This document shows positions 7,910 to 17,497 of a stretch of DNA of 64,000 nucleotides, piece after piece (the stretch's first letter is position 1; each line of letters begins with the position of its first letter). The stretch lies in assembly GCA_964454335.1 (NCBI GenBank), contig CAYVVT010000015.1, forward strand, positions 8,224 to 72,223, in the 5' to 3' direction. The position numbers and the translations under genes are program-made. The notes under the pieces were generated by a model. The model saw nothing but the letters and a program-made list of their open reading frames with translations. It searched no databases and was not told the DNA's origin. Source of the DNA: CAYVVT01 sp964454335. Its GTDB lineage: Bacteria; Fidelibacterota; UBA8477; JABMPR01.

Positions 7910-10210
7910 CTAAGCTTGTCTCGTGAGAAAATTCTGCAGGATCCGGATCCCTGACTGACTACCCACTGATTCAGGATGGAATTGCACACCATAGATAGGC
8001 AATTTGTCATGGTGGAAGGTCATGGCCAAGCGCTCCGGTCCACGCTCCCATCCATTTATTGTCAGGTCAGAGACTGTACTGCCAGGAGCAAGCGTAAGGC
8101 TGTTGTACCGCACCATTTTTACCGGATTTGGCAAGGAGTGCATGATTTCCCGTCCATCATGCTCAATCAATACCGGAATACCGTGCACGGGTCCAGATGG
8201 ACTTTGCTCAAGCGTCAGACCGGCTGACAACCCAATGGCCTGAAAGCCCAGACAGATGCCCAGCAGAGGTATATGGAGATCGCCAGACAGTGCCATCTCG
8301 GCCAGTTTCAGACTCAAGGGGGAATTTTGGGGGTGCCCGGGTCCCGGTCCAATGATCAGGTGCGAAGGATCTGTGTCCAGGAGCTCATCCAGTATTTGTG
8401 ATCCCTCGTGGAAACCGTTGACCAGCGTGACCTCCACACCCATTGCCGCCACCGCATGAGCGATATTCCAGGTGAATGAATCCAAGTTGTCTATCATGAT
8501 CAGATGCCCTGCTGAGGAACCATCTGGCGTGGCGGGCCATCGCCTGATCTCGCCTGTCTGGTCCGAGACTGGTTCGGTGACGGAGAGGGGCTGAGGGTGA
8601 ACTGCAAGCTCATCCTGCCTGATTCGGTTCTCCGGAGATGTCCCGTCCAACCAGCCTGCCGATTCACGTAAGGCACGAGCCTTCCACTTGGCTTCCCGGA
8701 CCTCCTCCTCAGGATCGGAACCCGCTACCAGGCCACCGCCGGCCTGGATCGTGCCCTGCCACATGCCCTGGGCATCCTTTTGCGCTTCAAGGGTCCGGAT
8801 AAGAATACTCCATTTTGAGAAACCTGTCCCTGGATCGGCAATTCCGATAGATCCCGTCCAGAATGATCTCGGAGCTGCCTCCAGATCGTTGATCCCGGCG
8901 ATGGCGACGGTCTTGGGGCAACCGGTGATACTGCCGCCGGGGAACATGGCCTGCAGCGCATCCCAGATATCCCTGCTGGAATGCAGCTGGCCAGTGACCT
9001 CGCTTACCAGATGATGCACGTTTGGATAACTTTCGATCTGGAACTGTGAATGCCTGACACTGCCTGTTTCCGAGACCATGCCCAGATCGTTACGCTCCAG
9101 GTCAACCAGCATGCGGTGCTCAGCCCGTTCCTTCGGTGAGTTCAGCAACTGCTCACGTTCACGTTCCTCTTCCTGGTCATCATGTCCCCGGGGCCGGGTT
9201 CCCTTGATGGGCCGTGTCCTGAGTGTCCCGTTCTCTGAGGAAAGCAGAAGTTCAGGTGAAGAAGAACAGAGGGCCAGGTCCTGGTCAGGAACATAGATCC
9301 AGGCGGAGTTGGGAGCCGGGTTTGTATCCAGCAGATCCTTCATGATCAGCCAGGGATCCTTTCCCAGCGCCCCTTGCCATTTACGGCCAAAATTAAGCTG
9401 ATAGAATTCACCATTCTGGATGGCCCGTTGTACGCGCCTGACGATATCTGCATGTTCTCGATCTGAGTGAGAGCTCACACCCGGATCTTCAGGATTGACC
9501 TGCGCCAGGTGTTCGCTGCTCACAGGTAAATGGTCCGATTGAAGGATCCCGGTGCACTTCTCCAGCCACTTGTCCTGATTGTAAGCCAGGATCTTCAATT
9601 CCTGATGGTTACGATCGTGGATCAGCCAGCGGTCAACCTGCCAGATGATGCCCAGCATGGAACCAGTGGCACCGTAGTGTGAGGGCAGCAGGGACTGGGT
9701 CCAGGGGAAGAGATCATACTTCAAAGTGGATAGTAGCGCACCCGGCTGTACAGCATATTCAGCGTGATCCTGTGAAAGCTCCGCCTGCGATGCGCTAATG
9801 CTGCGCATCGCCTCTGCCAGACTCCAGCCTTCCAGGTGTCGCTGATCCTGCCAGGCTCCGTTCTGCCAGCATTGCTCCAGGACTTTCAGGGCTGGTGGAT
9901 CCGGTTCGATATCCAATTCTGTCGTTAACTGACTCAAATGGCTCTGCTCAGGGCTTTCTGAAGACAGGTCCGGCTGGATCAGCAACCAGCGCCGGGTGGC
10001 CGGGCCAGCGATGAGGGTGAATTCAGCTTCAGAACTCCTGATACCAGTGGAAAACAGGGCCTTCTCATCCGGGGCACCAAAATGATTGGAAGCCCCCAGG
10101 AGACCATGGGACCGTAAAGCCTCGATCAAATGAGCGTAAGAGACGGATCGTTCGTGGAATGGAAGCGAAATGGACGCGATGCTCATGGCCCGATAAGATG
10201 ATCCCTCCAT
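7910..10210 (-). CDS. pabAB: Fused aminodeoxychorismate synthase (component I plus glutamine amidotransferase)
   Basis: A 766-residue cytosolic enzyme. Residues about 100-520 are the chorismate-binding component I, with RPIKGTRPRG (the lysine, K336, is typical of PabB rather than TrpE), LVDLERNDLG, SYPNVHHLVSEV and GGSITGCPK. Residues about 565-766 are a class I glutamine amidotransferase with GPGPGHP, the nucleophile C653 in LLGICLGFQA and the catalytic His in GVQFHPES. It should convert chorismate and glutamine to 4-amino-4-deoxychorismate for folate. The order component I then amidotransferase is that of TrpE(G) and PhzE fusions rather than the eukaryotic PabA-PabB order, so anthranilate synthase is the alternative. 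The start could be 10210 or the in-frame ATG at 10186; neither has a well-placed ribosome site. It converges on the HD-GYP gene with only 20 bases between. Confidence 0.85.
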   Translation of the reverse strand: MEGSSYRAMSIASISLPFHERSVSYAHLIEALRSHGLLGASNHFGAPDEKALFSTGIRSSEAEFTLIAGPATRRWLLIQPDLSSESPEQSHLSQLTTELDIEPDPPALKVLEQCWQNGAWQDQRHLEGWSLAEAMRSISASQAELSQDHAEYAVQPGALLSTLKYDLFPWTQSLLPSHYGATGSMLGIIWQVDRWLIHDRNHQELKILAYNQDKWLEKCTGILQSDHLPVSSEHLAQVNPEDPGVSSHSDREHADIVRRVQRAIQNGEFYQLNFGRKWQGALGKDPWLIMKDLLDTNPAPNSAWIYVPDQDLALCSSSPELLLSSENGTLRTRPIKGTRPRGHDDQEEEREREQLLNSPKERAEHRMLVDLERNDLGMVSETGSVRHSQFQIESYPNVHHLVSEVTGQLHSSRDIWDALQAMFPGGSITGCPKTVAIAGINDLEAAPRSFWTGSIGIADPGTGFSKWSILIRTLEAQKDAQGMWQGTIQAGGGLVAGSDPEEEVREAKWKARALRESAGWLDGTSPENRIRQDELAVHPQPLSVTEPVSDQTGEIRRWPATPDGSSAGHLIMIDNLDSFTWNIAHAVAAMGVEVTLVNGFHEGSQILDELLDTDPSHLIIGPGPGHPQNSPLSLKLAEMALSGDLHIPLLGICLGFQAIGLSAGLTLEQSPSGPVHGIPVLIEHDGREIMHSLPNPVKMVRYNSLTLAPGSTVSDLTINGWERGPERLAMTFHHDKLPIYGVQFHPESVGSQSGIRILQNFLTRQA

Positions 10211-10290
10211 TGGAGATGAGCCAATTGTTTCGTACTTTTTGTTCTACGTCTATGAACCAAATGAATATTCCATAAAGGGAGGAAAGATCC

Positions 10291-10731
10291 ATGCCAACGG
10301 ATAATGGTGATTTTTATCAGCAATTGAGAACTGAGATTCGCGAATGGCTGGAGACCAAGACCGGCAGATCCAGCAGGTGGTCTGAATACCTGCTTCTGGC
10401 ACCAGACCTGTTTCACCTGTTGTGTAAACTGGCCATCGATAAGGAAGTCCCGGCCAGGGAGAAGGCCAAGCTGGCCGGCGCTATCGCCTATTTCGTCTCA
10501 CCCATCGATCTGGTTCCAGAGGGCTTCGTCGGTCCTGCCGGCTATATCGACGATGTTGCCCTGGCCGCCTACGTCATCAATTCAGTGATCAAGAATACTG
10601 ACGAGGGTGTCGTTGACAAGCACTGGGCAGGGGAGAAGGATGTCCTGGATCTGGTCCAGAAGATCGTGGATGCCGGTGAGGAGATGGTGGGGGAGAAGCT
10701 CTGGAAGAAGTTGAAGGAACTGGTGCAGTAG
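10291..10731 (+). CDS. DUF1232 (YkvA-like) protein
   Basis: A 146-residue protein with the DUF1232 core: a helix followed by AYFVSPIDLVPEG and then GYIDDVALAAYVI, at about residues 66-100. In this family the core is a short helical hairpin associated with membranes; its biochemical role is unknown. The N-terminal 50 residues and the C-terminal helix (KKLKELVQ) are polar. A good GGAGG ribosome site lies 8 bases before the ATG. It is divergent from the folate gene, so the 80 bases between (10211-10290) must hold both promoters. Confidence 0.8.
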   Translation: MPTDNGDFYQQLRTEIREWLETKTGRSSRWSEYLLLAPDLFHLLCKLAIDKEVPAREKAKLAGAIAYFVSPIDLVPEGFVGPAGYIDDVALAAYVINSVIKNTDEGVVDKHWAGEKDVLDLVQKIVDAGEEMVGEKLWKKLKELVQ

Positions 10732-10826
10732 CTCAGGATCCATCCCATACCGGGAACTCGGGCGTACTTCCCACCGCACAGATATCCACCCGCATAGAAG
10801 GGGTGCAACAGGAGGCGAGGAACAGC

Positions 10827-11438
10827 ATGAAGACTTTCGATCCCAAAAGCCTGGTCATTGGCGTACTCATCACCCTCTTGGCCATATCGCTCCTGGGTAT
10901 GAAGGATACCCAGGCCGAATTTGACAGTGTGACGGCGGGGACCATCCGGATCAAGGATGGCGGATCCATGATCATCGAATCCAAAACAGGTGAGATCCTG
11001 GCCATGATCACCGGCGAGGGACCAGGCGGCGGTTACCTCATGGTGATGAACCAATTGGGAAAATCAGTCGTCACTGCAGGAGCTGACGAGAACGGTCGGG
11101 GATTTTTCGCCTCCTTTAACGATCATGGAACCCAATCCTGTCTCATGGGTACAGGTGGGAATGGCGAAGGTCTGTTCAAAGCCTTCAACAAACACGGCGA
11201 TCCGAACCTATATCTGGGTTCCAGTACTGATGGCGGTGGTTCTCTTTCCACCTATAACGAGGTTGGCAAGGAGACCATCTATCTCGGTACCGGCAGTGGT
11301 GGTATCGGATTCCTGAAGACTGCCAACGAATATGGAAAGATGACGGCCTATCTTGGCACCACGCGATCCAATACCGGTATGATCGTTCTCTGTGATCGCG
11401 ACGGATTGACCCAATGGGCCGAAACAATCTCTGAATGA
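10827..11438 (+). CDS. Membrane-anchored protein with six 23-residue repeats
   Basis: A 203-residue protein of unknown function. One N-terminal membrane segment (LVIGVLITLLAISLLGM) is followed by a region that resolves into about six tandem 23-residue units with the pattern G.G....N..G....YLGT. Clear examples begin at GNGEGLFKAF, TDGGGSLSTY and SGGIGFLKTA. Regular spacing and Gly, Asn and Tyr positions suggest a stacked beta-coil or beta-solenoid outside the inner membrane. The start at 10827 is preferred over the GTG at 10803 because GGAGGCGAGG lies just upstream of it. It is followed by the carboxypeptidase gene after 39 bases. Confidence 0.6.
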   Translation: MKTFDPKSLVIGVLITLLAISLLGMKDTQAEFDSVTAGTIRIKDGGSMIIESKTGEILAMITGEGPGGGYLMVMNQLGKSVVTAGADENGRGFFASFNDHGTQSCLMGTGGNGEGLFKAFNKHGDPNLYLGSSTDGGGSLSTYNEVGKETIYLGTGSGGIGFLKTANEYGKMTAYLGTTRSNTGMIVLCDRDGLTQWAETISE

Positions 11439-11477
11439 TCATCGCTGACCAGAAAACCATCCAGTCCTGGGGGTAGC

Positions 11478-14114
11478 ATGCAGAAGAACATGATCCTTAG
11501 ATCCCTGATGATCCTTATCGCTATGGGAATACTCATTGGGCAGGAACTGCCGGATGTCGATGCCTTCTTCGGCTTCCGTCCCGGAGACGACCGCCAGCTC
11601 ATGGACTATGACGACCTCATCGATTATCTGCAACTGGTGGCCGTTGCCTCGCCGCAGGTGAGAATGGAGCAGGTAGGGGAGACCATGATGGGTAAACCCA
11701 TGTATCTGCTCTTTTTAAGCTCTGCTGCGAACATCGAACAACTGCGGACGCTTCAGCATATCAATCGTGAACTGGCCCTGAACCCAGATCTTTCCGGGAA
11801 ACGTCAGGACATCTTTTTCAGCAAGGGCAAGGTCTTCGTCTTTCTGACCCTTTCCATGCATTCATCCGAGGTAGGCCCCAGCCAGGCGCTGCCCCTCATA
11901 GTTGATGAGCTCCTGCGTGATCACTACGGGAAATTCGCTCCCATGCTGGAGGACGTGGTGCTCATGATCACTCCCAGCCAGAACCCAGATGGGATGGACA
12001 TGGTGGTAGATTATTACCGGGACACAAAGGGGACAGAGGATGAGGGCACTTACATGCCCGGTGTATATCATAAATATGTCGGACATGACAATAACCGTGA
12101 TCTGGTGAATCTCACCCAATCGGAATCCCGGATCGTCAATCGCATCTACTCGACTGAATGGTGTCCCCAGGTTATTGTGAATAAACACCAGATGGGTTCC
12201 ACCGGACCACGCTACTGGGTGCCGCCAGCACACGATCCAATTGCCGTGAATATCCCGGAAGAGGTCTGGAACTGGACCGGCATCTTTGGTGCGAACATGA
12301 TCACGGACATGACCGCGGCCGGTCTCCAGGGGATCGCCCAATTGTATATTTTCGATGAATACTGGCCGGGTGGGAATGCCACCGCATTGTGGAAGAACGT
12401 GATCTCCCTGCTCACGGAGTGTGCCAGCGTGAGAACCGCATCGCCCATTTATATCGAACCGAACGAACTGCGTGTATCCGGGAAAGGACTGTCGGAGTAC
12501 GCCAAAAGTATCAATTTCCCGGATCCCTGGCCTGGCGGCTGGTGGCGTCTGGCGGACATCGTCGAGTATGAGCGTGAATCCACCTATGCCATTCTGCAAA
12601 CGGCAGCCCGCTACAGGGAAGAGATCCTGCGATACCGTTTTGCCATGGCCCGGAAGTCCGTTGACCAGGGTTTGACGGAAGCACCCTACTATTTCATACT
12701 GAGAGGCAAACAGCAGGCACCGGACGACCTCGTCAAACTGGTCAATCTGCTGAATGAACACGGGGTCCGGGTACAAAGCCTGTCCCGTGATCTGGTGCTG
12801 GATTCAAGACAGTACCTACAGAATGACCTGGTTGTGGCGCTGGCTCAACCCTATCGCCCCTTCATCAAGGAAGTGCTGGAAGTCAACGACTTTCCGGAAA
12901 GGCACTATACACCAGGCGGCGACCTGATCCGGCCATATGATGTCACCAGTTGGAGCCTGCCATACCATCGCGGCGTCACAGTTGAGCAGATCGATACACG
13001 CTATCTGGAGCTCGAAGAGGCGCTGGTTGAACTCGAACTTCCCTTCAGCCTGAATCGTCAGGTACCGGCGGCCTTCAGACTGGCAGTACTGCCCGCAAAC
13101 CGCAACGAAAGCTATCGGGCTGCCTTTGAGGCTGCTAGCCAGCATATCGCTGTTGATCGCCTGATGGAGGATGCGGCCATCCAGGATATACAGGTGCCGG
13201 CCGGTAGTTTTCTCATCAAGAATGAGGGTACGCCCAGCGAGGAGCTTGACAGGATCCTCTCAAGCCTGGATGTAGAACCCGTCTACCTTTCTCAGGAACT
13301 GGATGCCGAGGCTGTGCGTCTGGTGGTCCCGCGCATCGCCCTGGTTGAAAGCTATTTTCACGATATGGATGCTGGCTGGACACGCTATGTGCTGGATGAA
13401 CATGCCATTCCCTTTGATGTACTGAGACCGGCGGACCTTCAGGACACACGTCTCATCGGGATCTACGATGTGCTCATCCTGGCAAATGAGAACAAGTCCA
13501 TTCTCTATAAGGGGAAGTACAAATCCGCGTCCTCAGGCTACAACATTCCCAACTATGCACCCGAGTATGCACAGGGCATGGAGAAAAGCGGTCTTCAGCG
13601 TATTGCCGGATTCCTGGACCACGGTGGTACGGTGGTGAGCTGGGGCCGATCGTCGGAACTCTTTCTGCAGAATCTCACTATCGACCTGGGAGAAGGTCTG
13701 CAGGAGGAATTCCGTCTGCCTGTGCGGGACATCTCCAATTCTCTGGAGAAGAAGGGCTTCTCGGCTCCGGGATCCCTGCTGCGCGTCACCCTTCAGCAGG
13801 ATCATCCTCTCACCTGGGGCCTGCCGGATGAGATCGGTGTCTTTTCCCGGGGCGCTCCCGTCTATGCGACATCGCTTCCGTCTTTCGACATGGATCGCAG
13901 GGTGATCGGACATTATTCCAGGCAGGATACACGCATCAGTGGCTTTGCCGAGAACGTGGATCTCGCAGCCGGAAAACCAGTGGTAGTCTGGCTGAGCAAG
14001 GGTGACGGCCAACTCGTGCTCATGGGTTTCAGTCCCCAGTTCAGAGGTTCCACCCAGGGCTCTTTCAAGCTGATCTTCAATTCAATCCTGCTGGATTTGG
14101 CCAAGGCAGAATAG
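11478..14114 (+). CDS. Secreted M14-family zinc carboxypeptidase
   Basis: An 878-residue exported peptidase. A signal sequence (MILRSLMILIAMGILIGQ) is followed by an M14 domain (about 40-370) with zinc ligands H128 and E131 in MHSSEVG, the NPDGMD motif, HDNNRD and the third ligand H237 in NKHQMG. The family removes C-terminal residues or processes peptides and cell-wall fragments. The remaining 500 residues hold a distinct C-terminal region with a glutamine-amidotransferase-like look (IYDVLILAN ... FLDHGGTVVSWG), as in other long bacterial M14 proteins. The ATG follows a weak GGGGG ribosome site. The next gene on the strand is separated by the chemoreceptor remnant. Confidence 0.82.
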   Translation: MQKNMILRSLMILIAMGILIGQELPDVDAFFGFRPGDDRQLMDYDDLIDYLQLVAVASPQVRMEQVGETMMGKPMYLLFLSSAANIEQLRTLQHINRELALNPDLSGKRQDIFFSKGKVFVFLTLSMHSSEVGPSQALPLIVDELLRDHYGKFAPMLEDVVLMITPSQNPDGMDMVVDYYRDTKGTEDEGTYMPGVYHKYVGHDNNRDLVNLTQSESRIVNRIYSTEWCPQVIVNKHQMGSTGPRYWVPPAHDPIAVNIPEEVWNWTGIFGANMITDMTAAGLQGIAQLYIFDEYWPGGNATALWKNVISLLTECASVRTASPIYIEPNELRVSGKGLSEYAKSINFPDPWPGGWWRLADIVEYERESTYAILQTAARYREEILRYRFAMARKSVDQGLTEAPYYFILRGKQQAPDDLVKLVNLLNEHGVRVQSLSRDLVLDSRQYLQNDLVVALAQPYRPFIKEVLEVNDFPERHYTPGGDLIRPYDVTSWSLPYHRGVTVEQIDTRYLELEEALVELELPFSLNRQVPAAFRLAVLPANRNESYRAAFEAASQHIAVDRLMEDAAIQDIQVPAGSFLIKNEGTPSEELDRILSSLDVEPVYLSQELDAEAVRLVVPRIALVESYFHDMDAGWTRYVLDEHAIPFDVLRPADLQDTRLIGIYDVLILANENKSILYKGKYKSASSGYNIPNYAPEYAQGMEKSGLQRIAGFLDHGGTVVSWGRSSELFLQNLTIDLGEGLQEEFRLPVRDISNSLEKKGFSAPGSLLRVTLQQDHPLTWGLPDEIGVFSRGAPVYATSLPSFDMDRRVIGHYSRQDTRISGFAENVDLAAGKPVVVWLSKGDGQLVLMGFSPQFRGSTQGSFKLIFNSILLDLAKAE

Positions 14115-14222
14115 GCTCATCAGGATACCGCTTCACTAAGAATATCCTCCACCGGCCTGGTTGAGGAGGTGGGCTGATGCTGCACCCGTGAGCTGTTCAG
14201 CCCGGGGTGGCAATCGCCTAAA

Positions 14223-14369
14223 TCCACAAACGAACGGGTCCAGGCGGCCCTCAAGGGAGCCTCTGCTCAGATCGATGGTCTCACAGGGCAATCCGATGAT
14301 ATAGGAGCAGTGGACCAGGTGATCAGCGAGATCGCCGATCAGACAGATCTGTTGGCGCTGAATGCCTGG
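14223..14369 (+). pseudogene. Remnant of a methyl-accepting chemotaxis receptor signalling domain
   Basis: In the forward frame through 14310 the translation reads QAALKGASAQIDGL, then DQVISEIADQTDLLALNA. The second part is the hairpin-tip motif of methyl-accepting chemotaxis proteins (canonical form INDIADQTNLLALNA). Upstream the frame meets a stop at 14175, and after LLALNA the protein turns into unrelated sequence, so both the sensor and the rest of the signalling helix are missing. No start codon or ribosome site fits. The rest of 14115-14500 shows nothing else I can support. I read this as a gene relic left after deletions. Confidence 0.6.
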
Positions 14370-14500
14370 GCTACAGATCAGTTTCGTCGTCTCTCAGCCC
14401 CTTTCTCTCACGGGGTGTTTTTAATAAGCTCTCCTGTGTTTTTTCTTCTATCCAGTAAGTATATTTGCCCCTTGAATTCCGTCTTCGAAGGAGGCTGCAC

Positions 14501-17497
14501 ATGCGTATGAGGATGATCGCGTTAACCATCATTCTGAGTTCCGTTCTTCTGGCTCAAACTGCTCCTGTCACTGAATTGCACCAGGCTGAACCACGCTCCT
14601 GGGCACTGTTGAATGCAACAGTACACGTGGAGCCTGGCAACACCCTGGAAAATGCAATCATACTGATCCGTGACGGGAAGATCGTCGATGCCGGAAGGAA
14701 TCTTACCCCTGACAAGGACTATACCAGGATCGATCTCAAGGGAGCGCACGTCTACGCCGGATTCATCGAATCCTGGTTGCCGGTCCCTGCCTCCAAGAGC
14801 AGCCCGAGTGTACGTGATTCCTGGAATGAGAAGATCCACGCACAACATTCTGCGCTTGATGCATATAAGGTTGTTCCCAAGCAGCTCGAGCAACTACACA
14901 AGTCTGGATTCACAACAGCCCACCTGGTTCCAAAGGACGGGATCTACCGGGGATCCACGGCCATGGTGCAACTGAACCCGCAAGCCGAGGTCCTGCACAC
15001 CAGTATTGCCCAATCGGTTGATTTCGCCTACGGGGGCTGGGAATCGGATGAATATCCCAATGCCCTGCTGGGTACCATTGCCCTGATCCGTCAAACCCTT
15101 GCTGATGGGGAATGGTATCTGGAAGCACAGAGGATCGCACGCTCAAATCGTGATCAGAATGATCTGGTCAAGGTGGATGATGCCTTGTCAGCTGTAGGAC
15201 AGGCCAGAAAGTCAGATCTGCCCTTCCTGTTCCAGTCCCGGGACGAGATCGGGACGCTGCAGGCCATTGCCATCGCTGAGGAATTCGATCTTCGTCTGTG
15301 GACACTTGGGAATGGCTACGAGTACCGTCGTGTGGAAGCCCTGGCGCAGGATATAGAATTCATGATCCTGCCCATTGACTTCCCGGCGAAACCCATCGTG
15401 GCAGATCCCTTCGACGCCATGCGTTACATGACGGAGGAACTGAAGCACTGGTACCAGGCATCGCTCAATCCCGCAATCCTGGTAGAAGCACGGATCCCTT
15501 TCGCCCTGAGCAGCAACGGACACAAAAAGTCCTCTGATTTCAGGGATCATCTTCTGGAAAGTCTGCAGTCGGGCTTTAGCGCCGAAAGGGCGCTGGCTGC
15601 GCTTACCACCATCCCTGCCGAGAACCTTGGTCTCCAGGGTCAGGTGGGCAAGATCAAGCGCGGTTATTTTGCCAACCTGGTGGTGACCAACGAGGACTAT
15701 TTCAAGGAAGACAGTGATGTCCTGTCTGTCTGGATAAGTGGGCAGCGCCACCATGTAAACCGTCCTCCGCTGGTAGATGCGCGGGGAGAATGGGAACTCA
15801 GTGCCGAGGAATTGAAAGCTGACCTCATTCTCAAGAAGACCAGTTGGGGTTACAGGGGCAAGCTCAAATCAGGTGAGGTGACGGTAAAGCTTGATAATCT
15901 ACTGCTCGAGGATACCCATATTCATTTCACCGCGGTGGGTGATTCACTGGGGATCCCGGGGATATTGAGATTTCGTGGACAGATGCAAGACTATCGCATC
16001 GGTGGTACATATCTGGATACGCAGGAAAACCAGCACCCCTGGACCGCCAGTCGGGAAGAAGCCGTGAGCACTGGGATGGGATCATCCGAAGAGGCAGGGC
16101 AGAAGAAGTCCCTGCCGGTGGTCTATCCGGACGGTGCTTTTGGTATTGAGCGTACACCACCTCAGGCAGGCAGCATCCTGGTGCAGAATGCAACCATCTG
16201 GACCAGCGGACCACAGGGCGTCCTTGAAAAGGCTGATCTCCTGGTTGAGAAAGGCATCATCAAACAGGTGGGCCGATCTCTCACAGCACCCTCTTCGGAA
16301 ACCATTGTGATCGATGCCGCGGGTAAACATCTCACACCCGGAATCATAGACTGCCACAGCCACACCGCTGCCTTATCCATTAATGAAGGTACCCAGAGCA
16401 ACACTGCCGAGGTTCGCATCAGCGATGTGCTGGATCCGGATGACATCAACATCTATCGTCAACTGGCCGGCGGTGTCACACTGATCAACATCCTGCATGG
16501 CTCGGCCAACGTCATCGGCGGACAGAATGCAGTGATCAAGATGAAATGGGGCGGTCTGCATGAGGATCTGCTCTACGACAACGCACCTCAGGGAATCAAA
16601 TTCGCACTGGGGGAGAATGTCAAGCAATCAAACTGGGGTGACGATATGACCACGCGATATCCCCAGACGCGCCTGGGTGTCGAACAGTGGTTGCGCGACC
16701 AGTTCACCGCCGCCGAGGACTACCGGGAGGAATGGGAGAAGTATCGCAAACAGAGTCGCCTGTTCCGCAAGAAAGTACCACCACGACGGATCCTGGAAAT
16801 GGAGGCGCTGGTAGAGATCCTTGAAGGCAAGCGCTGGATCCATTGTCATTCCTATCGTCAGGATGAGATATTGATGCTCACCCGGGTAGCTGAGGATTTT
16901 GGCTTTACCATCGGGACTTTCCAGCATGTTCTGGAAGGCTACAAGGTTGCGGATCGGATCGCCGAGCATGGTGCCGGTGCATCCTCTTTCTCGGATTGGT
17001 GGGCCTACAAGTATGAGGTGATCGATGCCATCCCTTACAGTGGAACCCTCATGCACGATGTTGGTGTGAGTGTCTCCTTCAACAGTGATTCCGATGAACT
17101 TGCCCGGCGGCTGAATACCGAGGCTGCCAAGGCTGTCAAGTATGGCGGGATGTCTGAGGAGGATGCCCTGGATCTGGTTACCATCAATCCCGCCCAGCAA
17201 CTCAAGGTGGATAAATGGGTGGGTAGCCTCGAGGTGGGCAAGGAAGCGGATTTCGCCATCTGGAGCCACCACCCGCTTTCGACAATGGCTGTTTGCGAGC
17301 AGACCTGGATCGAAGGACGCCAGTATTTCTCACTGGAAAGAGACCGAGAACTGCAACAGCGTGATGAGGCGCTGCGCCAGGACCTGATCCAGCAGATCCT
17401 CAGGGATACGGATGATGAATGGGAGGATCGACACAAGGAGGAGAAGGAACCCTATTCCTGCATGGATGAGTTCGAGGGAATAGGAGGTGCAGAATGA
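14501..17497 (+). CDS. Exported double amidohydrolase-fold protein, active second half
   Basis: A 998-residue protein with a signal peptide (MIALTIILSSVLLAQ). Residues about 30-430 resemble an amidohydrolase (imidazolonepropionase-like) but lack the first metal motif: where PGxIDxHxH is expected the sequence is VYAGFIESWLPV. Residues about 560-970 are a second, complete copy with H619 and H621 (DCHSHT), H781 (IHCHSY), H809 (FQHV) and D863 (NSDSDE), and the family ending VGSLEVGKEADFAIW. The substrate is unknown; dipeptidase or cyclic-amide hydrolysis is typical. The start at 14501 is fixed by AAGGAGG 6 bases upstream. The stop overlaps the next gene by four bases. Confidence 0.82.
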   Translation: MRMRMIALTIILSSVLLAQTAPVTELHQAEPRSWALLNATVHVEPGNTLENAIILIRDGKIVDAGRNLTPDKDYTRIDLKGAHVYAGFIESWLPVPASKSSPSVRDSWNEKIHAQHSALDAYKVVPKQLEQLHKSGFTTAHLVPKDGIYRGSTAMVQLNPQAEVLHTSIAQSVDFAYGGWESDEYPNALLGTIALIRQTLADGEWYLEAQRIARSNRDQNDLVKVDDALSAVGQARKSDLPFLFQSRDEIGTLQAIAIAEEFDLRLWTLGNGYEYRRVEALAQDIEFMILPIDFPAKPIVADPFDAMRYMTEELKHWYQASLNPAILVEARIPFALSSNGHKKSSDFRDHLLESLQSGFSAERALAALTTIPAENLGLQGQVGKIKRGYFANLVVTNEDYFKEDSDVLSVWISGQRHHVNRPPLVDARGEWELSAEELKADLILKKTSWGYRGKLKSGEVTVKLDNLLLEDTHIHFTAVGDSLGIPGILRFRGQMQDYRIGGTYLDTQENQHPWTASREEAVSTGMGSSEEAGQKKSLPVVYPDGAFGIERTPPQAGSILVQNATIWTSGPQGVLEKADLLVEKGIIKQVGRSLTAPSSETIVIDAAGKHLTPGIIDCHSHTAALSINEGTQSNTAEVRISDVLDPDDINIYRQLAGGVTLINILHGSANVIGGQNAVIKMKWGGLHEDLLYDNAPQGIKFALGENVKQSNWGDDMTTRYPQTRLGVEQWLRDQFTAAEDYREEWEKYRKQSRLFRKKVPPRRILEMEALVEILEGKRWIHCHSYRQDEILMLTRVAEDFGFTIGTFQHVLEGYKVADRIAEHGAGASSFSDWWAYKYEVIDAIPYSGTLMHDVGVSVSFNSDSDELARRLNTEAAKAVKYGGMSEEDALDLVTINPAQQLKVDKWVGSLEVGKEADFAIWSHHPLSTMAVCEQTWIEGRQYFSLERDRELQQRDEALRQDLIQQILRDTDDEWEDRHKEEKEPYSCMDEFEGIGGAE

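Noticed and set aside
11862..12776. 304-codon minus-strand frame opposite the M14 gene
   Set aside because: Lies wholly inside a well-supported gene on the other strand and shows no family motif.
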